Of a stretch of 64,000 bases of DNA, positions 1-12,388 are shown one piece after another. Location: NCBI GenBank assembly GCA_036365515.1, contig CM070877.1, positions 18,666,701 to 18,730,700 on the forward strand, written 5' to 3'. The stretch's first letter is position 1; every line of letters begins with the position of its first letter. Under the pieces are notes generated by a model. The model was given only the letters and a program-made list of their open reading frames with translations. It was not told where the DNA came from and searched no databases. The position numbers and the translations under genes were made by a program. The DNA is from Torymus aiolomorphi. Lineage: Eukaryota > Arthropoda > Insecta > Hymenoptera > Torymidae.

Positions 1-1742
1 TTAAAAATGCACATCAATTCATTAGTCCAATTTGTTTGAGAAAGGATTTTGGCAAAATTGAGACTAAGTTTAGTTTCATTAATTTTCTTAATTTCTGTGC
101 TACCTTCATAAGATTGCAAAGCTTTTGATGTATTTAACAAAGTTAAGTTTTCATTAAGTTGTACTGAATCATTGTAATTTGAAAAAGCATTCAGAACATT
201 TGTTTTCTCTTGTAAATCAAACTTAATATTATTTTTAGAAAGTTTATTGTCAGCTTTGCTTGAAATATTTAAAAATAATGATCTTTTATGTAAGACTTTC
301 AAATCATCTTTAAATATTTGTATAAAAGCTTTCTTTATTTCATCTCTAACAATGAAACTACAGTTATTTTCTAATTCAGTAATAGCATATTGATTTTGAA
401 TTAAATTATACAATTCTTCTGATGTGACATTACTCTGTTCTAAATGCATTTCATTGTGATTATCTTTCTTTTTTCCCATTTCATTTACAATATGTTTTTC
501 TTTGTCATTTAACTTCTTTAATAAATCAGTAACTTTATTTTTTGATTTTATGTACTCCTCTAGAATAATTGTAGTCAATGTCTCCATATACCTAGATTTA
601 TTATATGCATTGATCATTTGTTTTTTTGTTTCTTCTAATTGTATTTCAATTACAGAACTTAGTGTTTCACTTTTAATTATAGACATTTCACTAATTAATT
701 TACTTTCATCAGCTTCAAAACTTTGATTATTTAAATTTTTTGTACTTTCCTTCAGATAATTACACATTTCATCATGTCTTAATTTAAGTTCTGTCAATTC
801 TTCATCTTTTTTTTCTAACTGAAAAGTCAGTGATTCTAATATTTGCTCATTATTTAAATATTTGTCTTCTAATTCACAAAGTTTAATTTTACATGTTTTA
901 ATTTGAATTATTAAATCATTTTTCTCATCTTGAAGCTGACAATTATCATTTTGTAATTGACTTACATATTTTTCTAAACTTTCTATTTCTTTCTCATATG
1001 ATGAATCCATTGTCTTATTATTTCGTTCTGGAATAGAGCAATTTGAATCTCTAGATTTAAAATTTTCTGCGCGCAAAGCTTTTAACTCTATCAATGTTTC
1101 CTGTAATTTACATTGTAACTCATTAATTTGTTTTTCTTGATTTTTAATATCCTCTACAAGCTCGGATTTTTCGTAACGTGCTGTCTCTAACTCTGCCCTT
1201 AAATGTCTGATTTGTTTTAACTGATCAAACATTTTATGATCACTCTGAACTGATCGAGTTATAGGAGAAGTTAAAAATTCCTCTAGTACATGTTTGGGTT
1301 TCTTAAAAGAAAGTTTTACATCATTTTTATCCGAGAGTGAAAATATTCTATGCAAATCTTCCATGGTGACTTTTTTCCCTAATGTGTATAATGCCTCTAA
1401 GATTGATTTTATTTTGATTTGCATTTCAAGCTGAAGATTACATAATGATTTATGAAAAATTGGTTCTAAAGATAGTCTTGATAAAATCAGTAAAGTAATG
1501 TACAAATTTTGAATAGTATCAGTTTTTTTACTAATAACAAAATATGGATATTCATCATTTAAAAACTCTATTACCATATCTTTATAATTAACATTGTGAT
1601 TTTTAAGATTCCATAATTTAACTTTATTAATCAATTTGTACAAAACTTGATAATCTTCTAAATCTTCTACAGTTTTGATGCAATTGTTTGCATCAAGCAA
1701 ACAATTGATCCACTGTAGGATAAGATTTTCAAAAGTACTCAT
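1..1742 (-). CDS. Hook/NuMA/Mud-like coiled-coil protein, N-terminal part
   Basis: An uninterrupted frame begins with ATG at 1742-1740 and stays open for 580 codons to the window edge, so the C-terminus lies outside. The first ~150 residues are a compact helical region with Trp and Leu positions like the Hook-type domain at the N-terminus of NuMA, Mud and Hook proteins (first residues MSTFENLILQWINCLL). From about residue 165 the protein is a long heptad-rich coiled coil, dense in E, K, L and N. That layout fits a spindle or microtubule adaptor of the NuMA/Mud type; the family call is inference from layout and composition. No intron is visible. AT-rich codon use matches the flanking DNA and not the Polintons. 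It is the only cellular gene I can support here. Confidence 0.6.
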   Translation of the reverse strand, partial: MSTFENLILQWINCLLDANNCIKTVEDLEDYQVLYKLINKVKLWNLKNHNVNYKDMVIEFLNDEYPYFVISKKTDTIQNLYITLLILSRLSLEPIFHKSLCNLQLEMQIKIKSILEALYTLGKKVTMEDLHRIFSLSDKNDVKLSFKKPKHVLEEFLTSPITRSVQSDHKMFDQLKQIRHLRAELETARYEKSELVEDIKNQEKQINELQCKLQETLIELKALRAENFKSRDSNCSIPERNNKTMDSSYEKEIESLEKYVSQLQNDNCQLQDEKNDLIIQIKTCKIKLCELEDKYLNNEQILESLTFQLEKKDEELTELKLRHDEMCNYLKESTKNLNNQSFEADESKLISEMSIIKSETLSSVIEIQLEETKKQMINAYNKSRYMETLTTIILEEYIKSKNKVTDLLKKLNDKEKHIVNEMGKKKDNHNEMHLEQSNVTSEELYNLIQNQYAITELENNCSFIVRDEIKKAFIQIFKDDLKVLHKRSLFLNISSKADNKLSKNNIKFDLQEKTNVLNAFSNYNDSVQLNENLTLLNTSKALQSYEGSTEIKKINETKLSLNFAKILSQTNWTNELMCIF

Positions 1743-4540
1743 TGTTATTTTTTCAAATTAAAATTTCTAAAATATAATATCTATCTAAAAACTAACATGC
1801 TTGTTACGATATGCATGTGTACAAGTGCATTGCATATAAATAGAATTCTAAAGCCGTGTCATGATTTTTGTTGTTCTTTCTGAATTTTTTATCATAAACT
1901 TTTTCTGTTAAAACCTAAGTACTATCTATCAAATATCGTATTTTCAATAGTGTCTAAGTATTTACGAATAATTAATGAACCTAGCACATTTGTCATCGCC
2001 AAAATAGAACTGCAAAAGTGGAGAAATAAAAACTGTAAACATTCAAAAACATGCGTGTCCCAGGTGGGGATGCGCGACAACGCACTGTACCTTATATCAC
2101 CTAACACTTGTTACGTAAAAATGGCCGTTGGCGGAGCTGCTGCGGTACAACGGCAGAATTCAAATTCACAGGACAACGTACAGTCGAGGCATTGCTAAGT
2201 ATCTCACTAGTGCTGTCGTTTCCTACTATTTTGCGGAAAATCACCGTAATCCTCGTCGATTCTTGTTTAGTCGTTGATGTCGTTATTGCTTACGAGATAC
2301 TGGAATGAGATATGTTTAGTTAATTAAATGGAAAGAGTTAAGAGCAGTAAAAAAAAAATAACGAAAATGTCAGCCATTCTATTGGTTTTTTTTTAAATGT
2401 GAGAATTCATACAAAAGTAAATCGACCAGCAATTTTAATATATTATTAACAATGAATAGTGATTTAAAATAAATAGTATTTAATTAAATCGAGTATTAAT
2501 TTTGTAAACTGTAAAGAAAATAAATTATAACTATAAGCTCGTTTGACTTCTAATCACATGGTCAAATGTAAACAAATAAAAACAGTAATATTTTGATGAA
2601 AGCATTGAAAATAAACTCCGATGCGTCACTGAACTAAACAACATTAGGTATACTCACATCTCACGAACGGTCCATGGGGAATCGTCAACACACGCACAAA
2701 CAGCAAACGAGTTTTCGGCCTGCGTCGTCTCGTTAACCTCTAGACGAATGCGAGAAGACAAGGCGCTCGTGTACAGGTCCAGCTGATCTCTCCGCCTCAC
2801 TCTAACAAAAATAACGTTTTTTAAATTTTCAACAACAAAATGAAAAAAAAAAAAGTACAGCGGTTGCGAACGATGTATGTGTAGAGCGGCCGTCGCTGGA
2901 TGCCAAACGCCCAGACGACCTGCGGACTGCGGGGGATGACAATGGACGACAAGAGAAAGGGAAGGGGAGAGAGGAGATGTGCAGCAAGAGATACAGCAGC
3001 GCCGCAGCAGGCCCGTTTTGGGACCTACGAGTTGTGACGCGGCAATTTTGAAGATTGAATTGGATTTTGGAAGAGAAATGCATACGCGTGTTATGTGCGT
3101 CGTCCACACAGAGGATTTATCGTTTATTTATCATTTATTTATTTAAACATACTCTTTCACGTTTCAAGGAATTTAAAATGCATCGATTTATTTTCGTATT
3201 GAAAAATAGAATTACAGTTCAAAGTAGAGTGAAAGAGTATTAACAAATATTAAATAGTATCAATATAAGCATTGTTTTTTTCTAGATTTTAATTTTCAAG
3301 TCATTTTTCTAATTTATGAATTGCTTACATCCGTTTTTACAAATTTTATTTTTGGAATGTATAAAGTAATTCTTTTATATGAATTATTATCGTTATAAAA
3401 CTAATTGACGTTACTGTCTAATAATTCGATTTTCAAAAACTAACAACCTCTTATCCTCAGACCCGAGTTGATTCACCAAACCCTTAGAGGATTTTGAGAG
3501 CATTCTCATAAGTAGTAGATATTACAAATTTTAAAACAAGAAAAAGAAAAACAGGTTTAATTAAAATGATTTTCAGAAAATAATAAATTATTAGAATCTG
3601 TAAATGTATAAATTACCAGAATAAATTATTAGAAATTCGTAGTTTGAATGTTGTATAACTGGAAGTAGAATCATAACATTCAGTTTATGTAAGAGCTTTA
3701 AATTGTATATAGTAAATTAGTTCGTTTATTTGTCACTAGATGGACACATTATAACTGCTACATAAAGTGTATCCCTTAGTATATAAATAGTCCCCATTCA
3801 CACATTGAGTTCGTGGTGTGATCCACATTTTAATTTATCATACTGTATCGAGCCCACCTGACATGCCGAGGGCAAAATATGGAATTTTATTCTAATTTAA
3901 TATTCAATTAGTATTTTTCAAGAATCATTTCAAGTATAAACCTGTTTTTTTTTTATTCAAAATTTTTAAGATTTACTCTTTGCGAGGAACCTCTCGAAAT
4001 CCCTCGATTGTTTGACATCGTCACGACGCTATATTCAATATCAGCAGAAGACCATTGCCTCCATCGAGGAGCGTCGTGATGCCGAAGCTACGTATTCAAT
4101 TATTGTCTGCCTTCGCGCGAGGCAATTAAATTTCTTTAATAATTTAGGAAATTTTATAATAATTTTAGGAAACAATAAGTGGGGTACTTTTATTAAAAAT
4201 TTGTACGTACCAGAAGAGTGGATGTAACGTATTTTTTGCAGTTCGTTCGGAGGAAGACAAGCAAGGTTCCCCCTGAGAACCGAAGCTTTCACTGATGTCG
4301 CGACTTTCGTGAAAACGTACCAAGTTGCCGGTCCGACCACGTGTGGGTCGCATCTCCTCACCGAAATTTCCGTGTTAGGGTTTTTATTTCCATTTAAAAT
4401 CAAGATTTTTCTAAATTTGTATTTTTTCTATTTTCATCTTAGAATATTTTTGATTGATTTTGAGGGTCGAGAACTCGGAAATGAATTTTAAAAAGATAAT
4501 GAATCGGTAATTTTCGCCAATAGAATTCAGATGTTAGGGG
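1743..4540. other. AT-rich intergenic DNA
   Basis: Upstream region of the coiled-coil gene. A short GC-richer island at about 2650-3110 could be a promoter or a non-coding first exon on the minus strand: its minus-strand text ends in a plausible donor, GAT|GTGAGTATA, near 2650. No frame in it has a recognisable domain. The rest is low-complexity AT-rich sequence in which I see no gene. Confidence 0.5.
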
Positions 4541-5206
4541 TGTGACGTCCATAGATAACCAAATTTTAATATCTATGAGTGTATATATATGCATTTGTTG
4601 TAATGTGATATATTTTACTTGTACAATATAAGTTTAATTACGTAAAAATATATCACTAATCTTTATGTTTATCTTTTGCTTCAAATACAAAGCATTCTAT
4701 TCCGTTTCTATTTTAGTAAGTAGATTGTGATATTATTTAATATTATAAATAAAAGAAAATAGTGATTTCGTTTGTTATATAAAATGTTACTTTCAGTTTG
4801 TTACAATTGACTTTCTTTGTTATATGCCTTTATCTGTCAGGATGACACCACCCGATTGGGAACATTTATAAAATGAATTCACTCGTGAGTTTGCAACCGT
4901 TCTCTTACCCGAGGAAGGTAGGAAAAAGAAAATAGGAAATTAAAAAGGTTTACAATGTTTACGTATGAATATAAGTATATTTATTTTTTTCTTATCTACT
5001 AACAGTACACAGTATTGCGCTCGCTCTCAAGTAGTTAGAGGCGATTTTAATTTACACTTTTGTGATCTGGTTCGCTTAGATTCTCGCAGCTCGTGGCGCG
5101 TATAATTTGTTTATTAAAATACTGACTAGCGGTTTACACTTTCCATCTTGTGCGGAGTTATAATTACGTGATATATAATAATTCTATTTGGCGACTCTGA
5201 CGGGGC
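4541..5206 (+). repeat. possible decayed LTR with primer-binding site
   Basis: Starts TGTGACGTCC at 4541. At 5189-5206 it is followed by TGGCGACTCTGACGGGGC, which has the form of a tRNA 3'-end primer site (TGG start) found just downstream of Gypsy-type LTRs. No gag or pol is legible downstream and the 3' end of the LTR is unclear, so this is a weak call. Confidence 0.25.
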
Positions 5207-8200
5207 TCATCCAGACTAGTATCCACGCTCGCGAAGGCTCTTCACATGACCTTCTTCTATGAAGAAGGTCCTTTGTTTATAAAATATGGTTGATTTTCTT
5301 CTTCATCGATAGCCTTACAACTTTTTTTCTGGTAAGGTCTCATTCAAAAATTTAAGACAAATATTTTGGTCGTAATTATACGAATTATCGTCGAAAACAC
5401 TAATATTCTACAGTACTAAGAGTAAACAAATATGTAAAATGTTTTTTAGAACTATGAAGAAAACTTTACATCGGTTTTAGAACATTGTAATGCTCATTTC
5501 TTTTACTTTTTGGTATGACTGTACGTCTTATTACACAGTTTTTATGCTCTAACTTTAATACTAGCTCGCAAAAGCAATTCATTTCAATTGCAATCGATTA
5601 CAAAGGTTTTCTTTTACATATACACAAATTTACAAGAACTAAACACTATTTTTTCAGTAATTACGACGAGTCTAGCCATATTTAGAGAATCTCTATAAGA
5701 ACCTATGTTAATTTTAAACTACAATATCTCGAAAACTAGCTCGCAAATCGTATTCAAATTTGGCAGAGACGTTTATAATGATATTATTGACCTACTGACG
5801 AAACTTTATTGATCTGACATTATTTTTTACATATAGCCCATACAACCTTAAGAGTGACTCCCTATAGAGTTTACTCTAGGTGTGGAGGCTGTGGACAGAA
5901 ATAAGGGTCGGCGGCGACTGGGATGTTACAGTGCTATTTTAATTTATATATAACTGTGCCTGCAGCGATCGTTCCGGAAATGCATTGAATGTATTTTTCA
6001 GAAGTGTCTAAATTATATCGGAGAGCAAGACGTCTCGAGCGTTTGCTTTACAGAGGTGAGTAAAAATTTTTTGTAATAAAAAGAATTTTTCCTTATTGTG
6101 ACAATGGTATTGACGTGTGATTTTTATTTGCAGCTATTTTGTAAAAATTTGGCGATGAAGATAATGTTGACCCTGATTTATTTACCTTGAAGTGATGCGT
6201 GTATTAATCTAAGCTTATTTTCTTATTTTCTACTTACTACATTTTTTTGTAAAATGTAAGATAAAATTAAATTATGTTTTTAATTAAAATTTTGTTTGTG
6301 TCAAGAAGTATGAATAAATTTGGGTTCATATTTATTCGCGTACAGAGCTGTTTTCTTAATACTAATTTCTCTTATAAATAATTCAGAATAATTTACGAAC
6401 TAAAGTTCAGAGTAGTGCTATATGTTACTTACGGACATTTAAATAAGGTTTCTATTCTAACTAATGGATGCCCAGAAATTTCACTTGAGCCTTCTTTCTA
6501 AGATTGGAATTTCCGCATGTTTTTTCTGATTATCCTGCTCATTATTTGTATCTAACATGCAGAAGTTAAACTTTCTTAATTTTGAATACACGTGTTACAG
6601 TAAGAGGTCATGTTTCTCTCATATTTCATTAGTCGTAAAGAGTTTTTCTTCTTAATTTAGTGTTTTTGGCTCAAGTCGGAGGAAATTGGTTTTATTGAAT
6701 TGAAGGTGTATAATTATTATTTAAATAAGTAGTGTTTACTATCATTTCCCAAATTTTAGCCGGGAATCAACAAGGATTTGGCGCGTCCAGGATAAAAATA
6801 TTGTCGAACGAGTACTATACATGGAAAATAGGTGCTAAGCACCATTTTTTAATTTTCATAGTGACTCAGGAGTTTGAGATCGTTCTCCCATTACCTCTAT
6901 ATTGGCTTAAGCGTTGTTCTTATGAGTATGTTGGAGTGCCTTGCCAGTGGTTTATTTATTATTTTAGTTACTCAGTGCCTAACTATATCCTTCCTGGTAA
7001 TAACCGTTTCCTTTTTTAGCTTTTTTACGTAAGTTGATTTCCGTACCAAAAGTATGGGAAAAGACAAAGCAAAGAGAAGAGAAAGAAAAAAAACATTATT
7101 TTCCTTTGTAGGTTGCTCCTTGAATTCTTTTTAACAAATTCCTCTTTCTTTTACCATTTTACATTAATATTAAATTTCTTATTTTCTTATATATATATTT
7201 TTCTTTTTATATACTATCTCAAAACCAGTGATCTAAAGTTGATTATTTTGCATGTTTTCTAAAACTTATTACTTAATCGATTTTTATTAGTTCTTATGTT
7301 TACATAGAAGTTAAGGGAACGCCAGATTAAATGTATTAATTTTTACTATGAAATTATGTAAGTTTGCGTTAATTCTTGAAGTAGAGCAGAGAAAATATTA
7401 AATTTTCAATTAACATTCTGGCGTACCGTTAAGCACTTAACTTATTACTAACTATAAATCCTCGCTCCCTAACGCTGGTTCGGCATATTATTTTATCAAA
7501 GAAAAATTTGTGAGTGTGATGTTTATAAAATAAAAAAAAATCTTTCCTGTATATATGGTGGCTGCTGTTGTCGATGAACTGATGAGTATGATTCTAGATT
7601 ACTGATGTTGTACTGTCTGGTATTATTGATCTGGCTGGAGTTCCTGACTGCAGCAGGCGTTTACTTCTTTCTGGGTGCTGGATTCGATGGTGACAGGTTC
7701 GAATAAGCTCGGACATTGTTCTTTTTACGATAAATGAAGTAGAAGATTCGTGCATACTGATCCATCGACAGGGACCATTTTAATTCCCACACTATGAGAA
7801 TTACCGATTGTTTGGTTTTTGGTTGCTGTACGAATATCTTGGTAGTTGTTGTTTCACTTGTCGCATGTCAGATCAAACACGGCTGGCTGATCTTCTCTTG
7901 GTTGCGGTAAATACAGGCGCGTGGCTTGACCGTAAATCCATGTACTGATAGCAAGTTCAGGGCAGTTTCGTGGACCTTCATAAACTGTAGTTCCTTCTTA
8001 TAATCGGTATACATAATGGTGTGCGAGAGAGTGAAGTTTGTTGTGCTTGTGGCGATGAATCTTAGAGTTGCTGCATTCTTCTGAGTGGATGTTGCTGTTT
8101 TGTTTTTCTTCTGCCGTCATGGAAGTCCACATGATGTTCATGTGGCACTACTTGGATTTCGTTACAATGTTTTTTTCCTATATATTTTTCTTCTATTACT

Positions 8201-8318
8201 CGTGTAGAAAATTCTCCTTGTTTCCATTGTACATATAGTGTAGAGCTTCTTAGACGTTTGTTGCTCTCAATCTCATAACTTTCTGGAAAAACAACCTAGT
8301 TGTTGTTGACTGTGTTAC
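5207..8318. other. AT-rich DNA without a recognisable gene
   Basis: No open frame here has a recognisable domain. A possible spliced non-coding transcript is hinted at by a donor-like site (GAG|GTGAGT at about 6056) and an acceptor-like site (TTTATTTGCAG at about 6133). The 7.5-8.15 kb stretch is less AT-rich and may be an old, unidentifiable transposon. Confidence 0.4.
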
Positions 8319-8571
8319 TGTTGGAATGTGTGAGTATACCTACATTTATATTTGAGAGAGAAAGGAAGTGTGTGTAGTGCCACCACACGTTTAGAGAAGT
8401 AGGCGCGTGACGAGAGCGAGTCGAGTCGTCACTTGATCGTCGTCCTCTGCATGGTGCGGTTGTATAAGGAGAAGTCGGGAGTTAATAAAGTTTATTTGTT
8501 CACGTTAGCCGATGTGTGTGATAGTTTATTTGGCCCTGTATCCCACACCTCCAACACCTCTATAATTAACA
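8319..8571 (+). repeat. 5' LTR of Copia-type retrotransposon
   Basis: Begins TGTTGGAATGTG, the start typical of insect Copia LTRs. It contains an AATAAA signal (within TTAATAAAG). The 3' boundary is either CCAACA at 8556, which gives a perfect 6-bp inverted repeat with TGTTGG, or AACA at 8571, directly before the primer site. No 3' LTR is present in the window. Confidence 0.65.
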
Positions 8572-8586
8572 TGGTAGCTGAGCGCG
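8572..8586 (+). other. Copia primer-binding site
   Basis: TGGTAGCTGAGCGCG follows the LTR directly. It has the TGGTA(G/T)C(A/T)GAGC form of Copia primer sites complementary to the 3' end of an initiator-type tRNA. Confidence 0.5.
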
Positions 8587-8711
8587 TGGTTGATTAGTCA
8601 CGAGGTGAGTGATTTCTTTTATCTTCTACATCAACTCTCGAATCGTGTAGAGATAAGGAAAAAGTGTTTTTAAGTCAAGCGCGTGGTAAGCGTGAGAACA
8701 AAGAAAAACAC

Positions 8712-9728
8712 ATGGACGGAAAAAAGTTAAGTGAAACAAAAAGTGACATTGAACAAAAAGAAGAGTTTTTTGATTGCGAAACAAAAAGTGAACAAAAGGA
8801 AGTTCCTGTTGAAAGCAAGATGACTTCGGAAAACAAAGGATTCACGTTACAAGTATTTGATGGGACACACCCTGATAAATGGAAGAACAAATTAAAATTA
8901 TTCCTAGAATTTAAAGAGTGCAATGAAGTTATAGAAAATGATGAAAGGCCGGCATTGATACCAGAAGTCGAGTGGAAGAAGAAAGAAATAAAAGCCAAAA
9001 ATTATATAGTGAACAGTATGACGAATACACAACTAGAATTAATTATTTCAGAAGAAACTGCAAAGAAAATGGTTGCTAAGTTGGATGAAAATTACTTAGT
9101 TAAAAGTAGTGCTGTGAAATTATTATGTAAAAGAAATCTGCTCAATTTGAAAATGGAAGAAAGTGAGAACCCGACAGACTTTTATAATAACTTTGAAAAA
9201 TTAGTGAACGAATTAAAAAATGCTGGGGAAAATGTGACGAAAGAAGATAAATTAAATTACTTCTTATTAACGCTACCAGAAAGTATGTCACACATGGTTG
9301 ATATTGTGGACGCATTAGCTGAAAAGGACAAAATAGTGGAATTTGTAAAATCAAAATTGGAATTTGAATTTAAGAAAAGACATGGTGAAAGTGAAAATTC
9401 GAGATCAAACGTGTTTACGTTTGAGAAAAGAAAAGAGGAAAAAAGGACATGTTATGTATGTGGCAGTGTAGGGCACATACAGTACGATTACCTGAAGAAA
9501 AACAATTCGTGGAATCAAGGGACGCCGCAGCGAGGAGGCGGTAGAGGAAGCCGCACGCCACAAAGAGGAGGGGGCAACGGCAGAGGCTACTCGCAACAGC
9601 GAGGAGGTACTAGCGGGCGCGGAGCCAACCAACAGCGCGGATCGAGTTTCAACCGGCGCGGCAGTGGCAGGTACGGACAACGCGGCCGAGACGCGAGAGC
9701 TGGCGACGACGGAAGCCAAGCTGAATGA
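8712..9728 (+). pseudogene. gag: Copia Gag (nucleocapsid) region
   Basis: The first in-frame ATG is at 8712. The protein has the UBN2-type Gag core of Copia elements (WKNKLKLFLEF and later FYNNFEKLVNELK) and then a zinc knuckle at about 9447-9490. The knuckle is damaged: it reads C-x2-C-x4-H-x4-Y, so the last zinc ligand is lost. A Gly/Arg/Gln-rich RNA-binding tail follows. Copia elements normally carry Gag and Pol in one frame. Here the same frame continues into protease but is cut by TGA at 9726-9728, so the stop is either a lesion or a readthrough point. Confidence 0.75.
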
Positions 9729-10620
9729 GGCACGGAGAAGAGCGAAGCATTTAGCGCGTCAGTAGAGGTTAGGTCTGCGCATACAGACAAGGGTAATAAA
9801 ATAGAATGGATTTTAGACAGCGGATCCTCAGACCATGTGGTAAATAATGAAAATTATTTTAGCGATTCAATTGTATTAAAAGAACCGGTTAAAGTAAAAG
9901 TAGGTGATGGTAGACTTTTGAAAGCAACTAAAATAGGACATATAATGAGTAAGTTTAAAGAATTTGATAAAGAGACAAATATTGAATTGAAAAATGTATT
10001 TTATGTTAAAGAGATGGACAGAAATTTAATAAGTTTTTCAAAAGTGACGGATAATTATAAAGTTGTATCTGTTGGAGATAGTTTAAAAATTTATAATAAA
10101 GATAACAAAATAATTGCAATAGCTTGGAAAAGTAATAGAATTTATAAAATGACTAGTTATTTAGAAAAGAATATAGAATCAAATTTAGTAAGAAAAGATA
10201 ATGGAAAAATGTTTTTAAAAGAGAAATGGCATAGAACTTTAGGACACGTTAATTTTAATTATTTGAATACTATGTGTAAAAATCATACATTGGAAGGTTT
10301 GTCTAGTGAAATAGAATCAGAATATTATAAATATGCTACGTGTATTGAAAACAAAATGCACAACATTCCTTTTGAAAATAAAAGAAAAGGAGCAAAAGAC
10401 ATTTTAGAGTAAGTGCATACAGATTTAAATGGGCCACACTCTGAAGGTTATAAAGGGGGAAAATATGTTTTAACTTTTATTGATGATTACAGTAAATTAG
10501 CTAAAATTTATCCCTTAAAGTCAAAAGGTGAGGTATACGATAAATTTGAGGAGTATATAAATTGAATTGAAAATAAGACTGGAAAGAAAATAAAGAAATT
10601 AAGATGTGATAATGGTACTG
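9729..10620 (+). pseudogene. pol: Copia Pol remnant: protease, GAG-pre-integrase, start of integrase
   Basis: Continues in the same frame as gag. The aspartic protease signature WILDSGSSDH is near 9810, then the GAG-pre-integrase segment WHRTLGHVNFNYL near 10230. The Cys pair of the integrase zinc finger is damaged (YATC where C-x2-C is expected). The integrase core begins with VHTDLNGP. In-frame stops occur at 10410 (TAA) and 10563 (TGA). The reading breaks off at the second catalytic motif (RCDNGT) where an inverted-repeat element starts. RT and RNase H are absent, so the copy is dead. Confidence 0.8.
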
Positions 10621-11325
10621 ACAAGGAGAGGGTTTCAGCTGCGGGAAACGGATTTTAGCGGGCATTGGAGAGTCGATTTCTGGTACCTAAAACTGAAGCC
10701 TAGTGCTCACATTTCCGTCAAATGAGCCCTTTTTCTTGAGATATGACCAATTTAATCTCAAATATCGTCTATTTCGTCAAAAAAAATGTCTCTTTTATTG
10801 ACTGTCACATTGCAAATATTTAAGATACGAAAATCAGGAAGAAAAATTATAAAAGTAGACAGTAAAAGCTAAAATTTAAGCCCTGATTTATTAAAAAATA
10901 TTGATTTTTCAGGAATTACAAGCAATCAAAGATAGGGTACGAAAATGGTTAAAAATTTGTCTTCATTTCAACCGATTAAATGGATCGTATTTCTAACCAT
11001 TTTCGTACCCTATCTTTGATTGCTTGTAACTTCCTGAAAAATCAATATTTTTTAATAAATCAGGGCTTAAATTTTAGCTGTTACTGTCTACTTTTATAAT
11101 TTTTCTTCCTCGTTTTCGTATCTTAAATATTTGCAATGTGACAGCCAATAGAAGAGACACCATTTTTAACGAAATAGACGATATTTGAGATTAAATTGCC
11201 CATATCTCAAGAAAAAGGGCCCATTTGACGGAAATGTGAGCACTGAGCTTCATTTTTAGGTATAAAAAATCGACTCTCCAATGCCCGCTAAAATCCGTTT
11301 CTCGCAGCTGAAACCCTCTCCTTGT
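10621..11325. repeat. 705-bp foldback element inserted in Copia pol
   Basis: Two arms of about 350 bp are near-perfect reverse complements, starting ACAAGGAGAGGG and ending CCCTCTCCTTGT, with the centre near 10970. There is no coding capacity. I could not find a clear target duplication, and no Copia sequence resumes on the right, so the insertion came with a deletion or the right part of Copia is lost. It is best described as a non-autonomous foldback/MITE. Confidence 0.85.
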
Positions 11326-11635
11326 TAGTTATATATTGTAAATTTTACCTTTAAATTTTCTCAAAATAGGATAAGCAACGTGTATACGTTTTCAAATTTT
11401 TTTTCATACTATTCTCGTGCAGTACATAGTGCATAGTCGCAAGTGAATTGAAATTTAATTATTCATAAAGTAACTGAATATATATATTTTTTTCGTATAC
11501 ATATTACTTAACATAAATGTTATTAGTAGGAATTATTTTAACATGATCTAAATAATTCACTCGGTCTCCATGGAAATCCTACTGCGAACAGAAAGATATT
11601 AGTAACATCGAATTTATTTCTTATTGATTACAGTA
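11326..11635. other. AT-rich spacer
   Basis: No gene seen. AT-rich sequence between two palindromic elements. Confidence 0.5.
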
Positions 11636-11720
11636 AATTGAGGGGCTGTGTCGAATAACGGTATAACTCTTATGGAATTCCCATAAGAGTTATACCGTAA
11701 TTCGACGCAGCCCCTCAATT
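11636..11720. repeat. 85-bp near-perfect palindrome
   Basis: AATTGAGGGGCTG...CAGCCCCTCAATT, centred on GGAATTCC. The two 42-base arms match almost perfectly and would form a single hairpin. It is either a miniature foldback element or a structured RNA; nothing else in the window matches it. Confidence 0.85.
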
Positions 11721-12226
11721 GTAATTATAATAGTTATTCGTAGGGTTTTTGTACGATTACAACACTATCGTCATACTGAGTGATTGGTCACGATATATCG
11801 ACGAAATGGTAGGTGCAGATGTTGCCTTTTTGAGTGCATGAGTAATAGCGCACGAACACAGCGCTCCAACAAACATCTTATTATCCGCTATATACAGAAG
11901 CTTAGTGTTGCGGGGAGGGCAGAGTCGAAAAATAAAGACTCAGTCTCCGCCCAGACATGTCGCTGGGGCGGGGGAGGAACTGGCGCTGCCCCGCAACGCA
12001 GATCTTAAGGGGGAGGGGGGGGGCGTGTCACGTCGAGCACGACGACTCGTGTGTTAAATCCAGTTACCGTGCAAGGGTAACTTAATCTCGACCTTTTTAA
12101 TAAATTTATTATTATTAAATCTTAAACCTTTGTTCGGCTACTCATTTATTTCAAACGGAACCTATTTTCTATTCTTACCAATCTGCGACCAGAGCTCATC
12201 GAAGCTGCCAGCCTGCAAAGTAGTAA
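11721..12226. other. possible solo-LTR-like sequence left of Polinton fragment E
   Basis: Contains a G-rich inverted unit, TGTTGCGGGGAGGGCAG...CTGCCCCGCAAC, at about 11906-11998, then a poly-G tract and an AATAAA-rich AT segment. It could be a short LTR or a structured insertion; I could not identify it. No gene is present. Confidence 0.3.
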
Positions 12227-12388
12227 CCATTTTTCAAGTTGCCATCTATTCGCAAACCGGATGGTCTGACGTGGGAGCAGTGTTGGCGCTGTAGCCAATT
12301 CAGATGTGCCGCGTGCAGAAATAGACCATATGGATGTCTCCAAAAAATGGACGCACCGCGATCGCCAACGCCGCCGTCATCACGATGA
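12227..12388 (+). pseudogene. Cys-rich Polinton accessory protein, C-terminal remnant (E)
   Basis: A short open segment encodes the hallmark of the family found three more times here: KPDGLTWEQCWRCSQFRC followed by AACRNRPYGC and a terminal MDAPRSP tail. The upstream C-x2-C-G-I half and the coiled coil are lost (a stop lies at 12224). The paired Cys and the WEQCW motif match the copies at 16451, 51691 and 54822 despite decay elsewhere. Confidence 0.7.

Noticed and set aside
2654..3109. 151-codon minus-strand frame
   Set aside because: No domain, overlapping alternative frame of similar length, poly-Phe from poly-A; more like a promoter or untranslated exon.
6732..7019. 95-codon plus-strand frame
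   Set aside because: No domain or repeat of it elsewhere; composition as expected by chance in AT-rich DNA.
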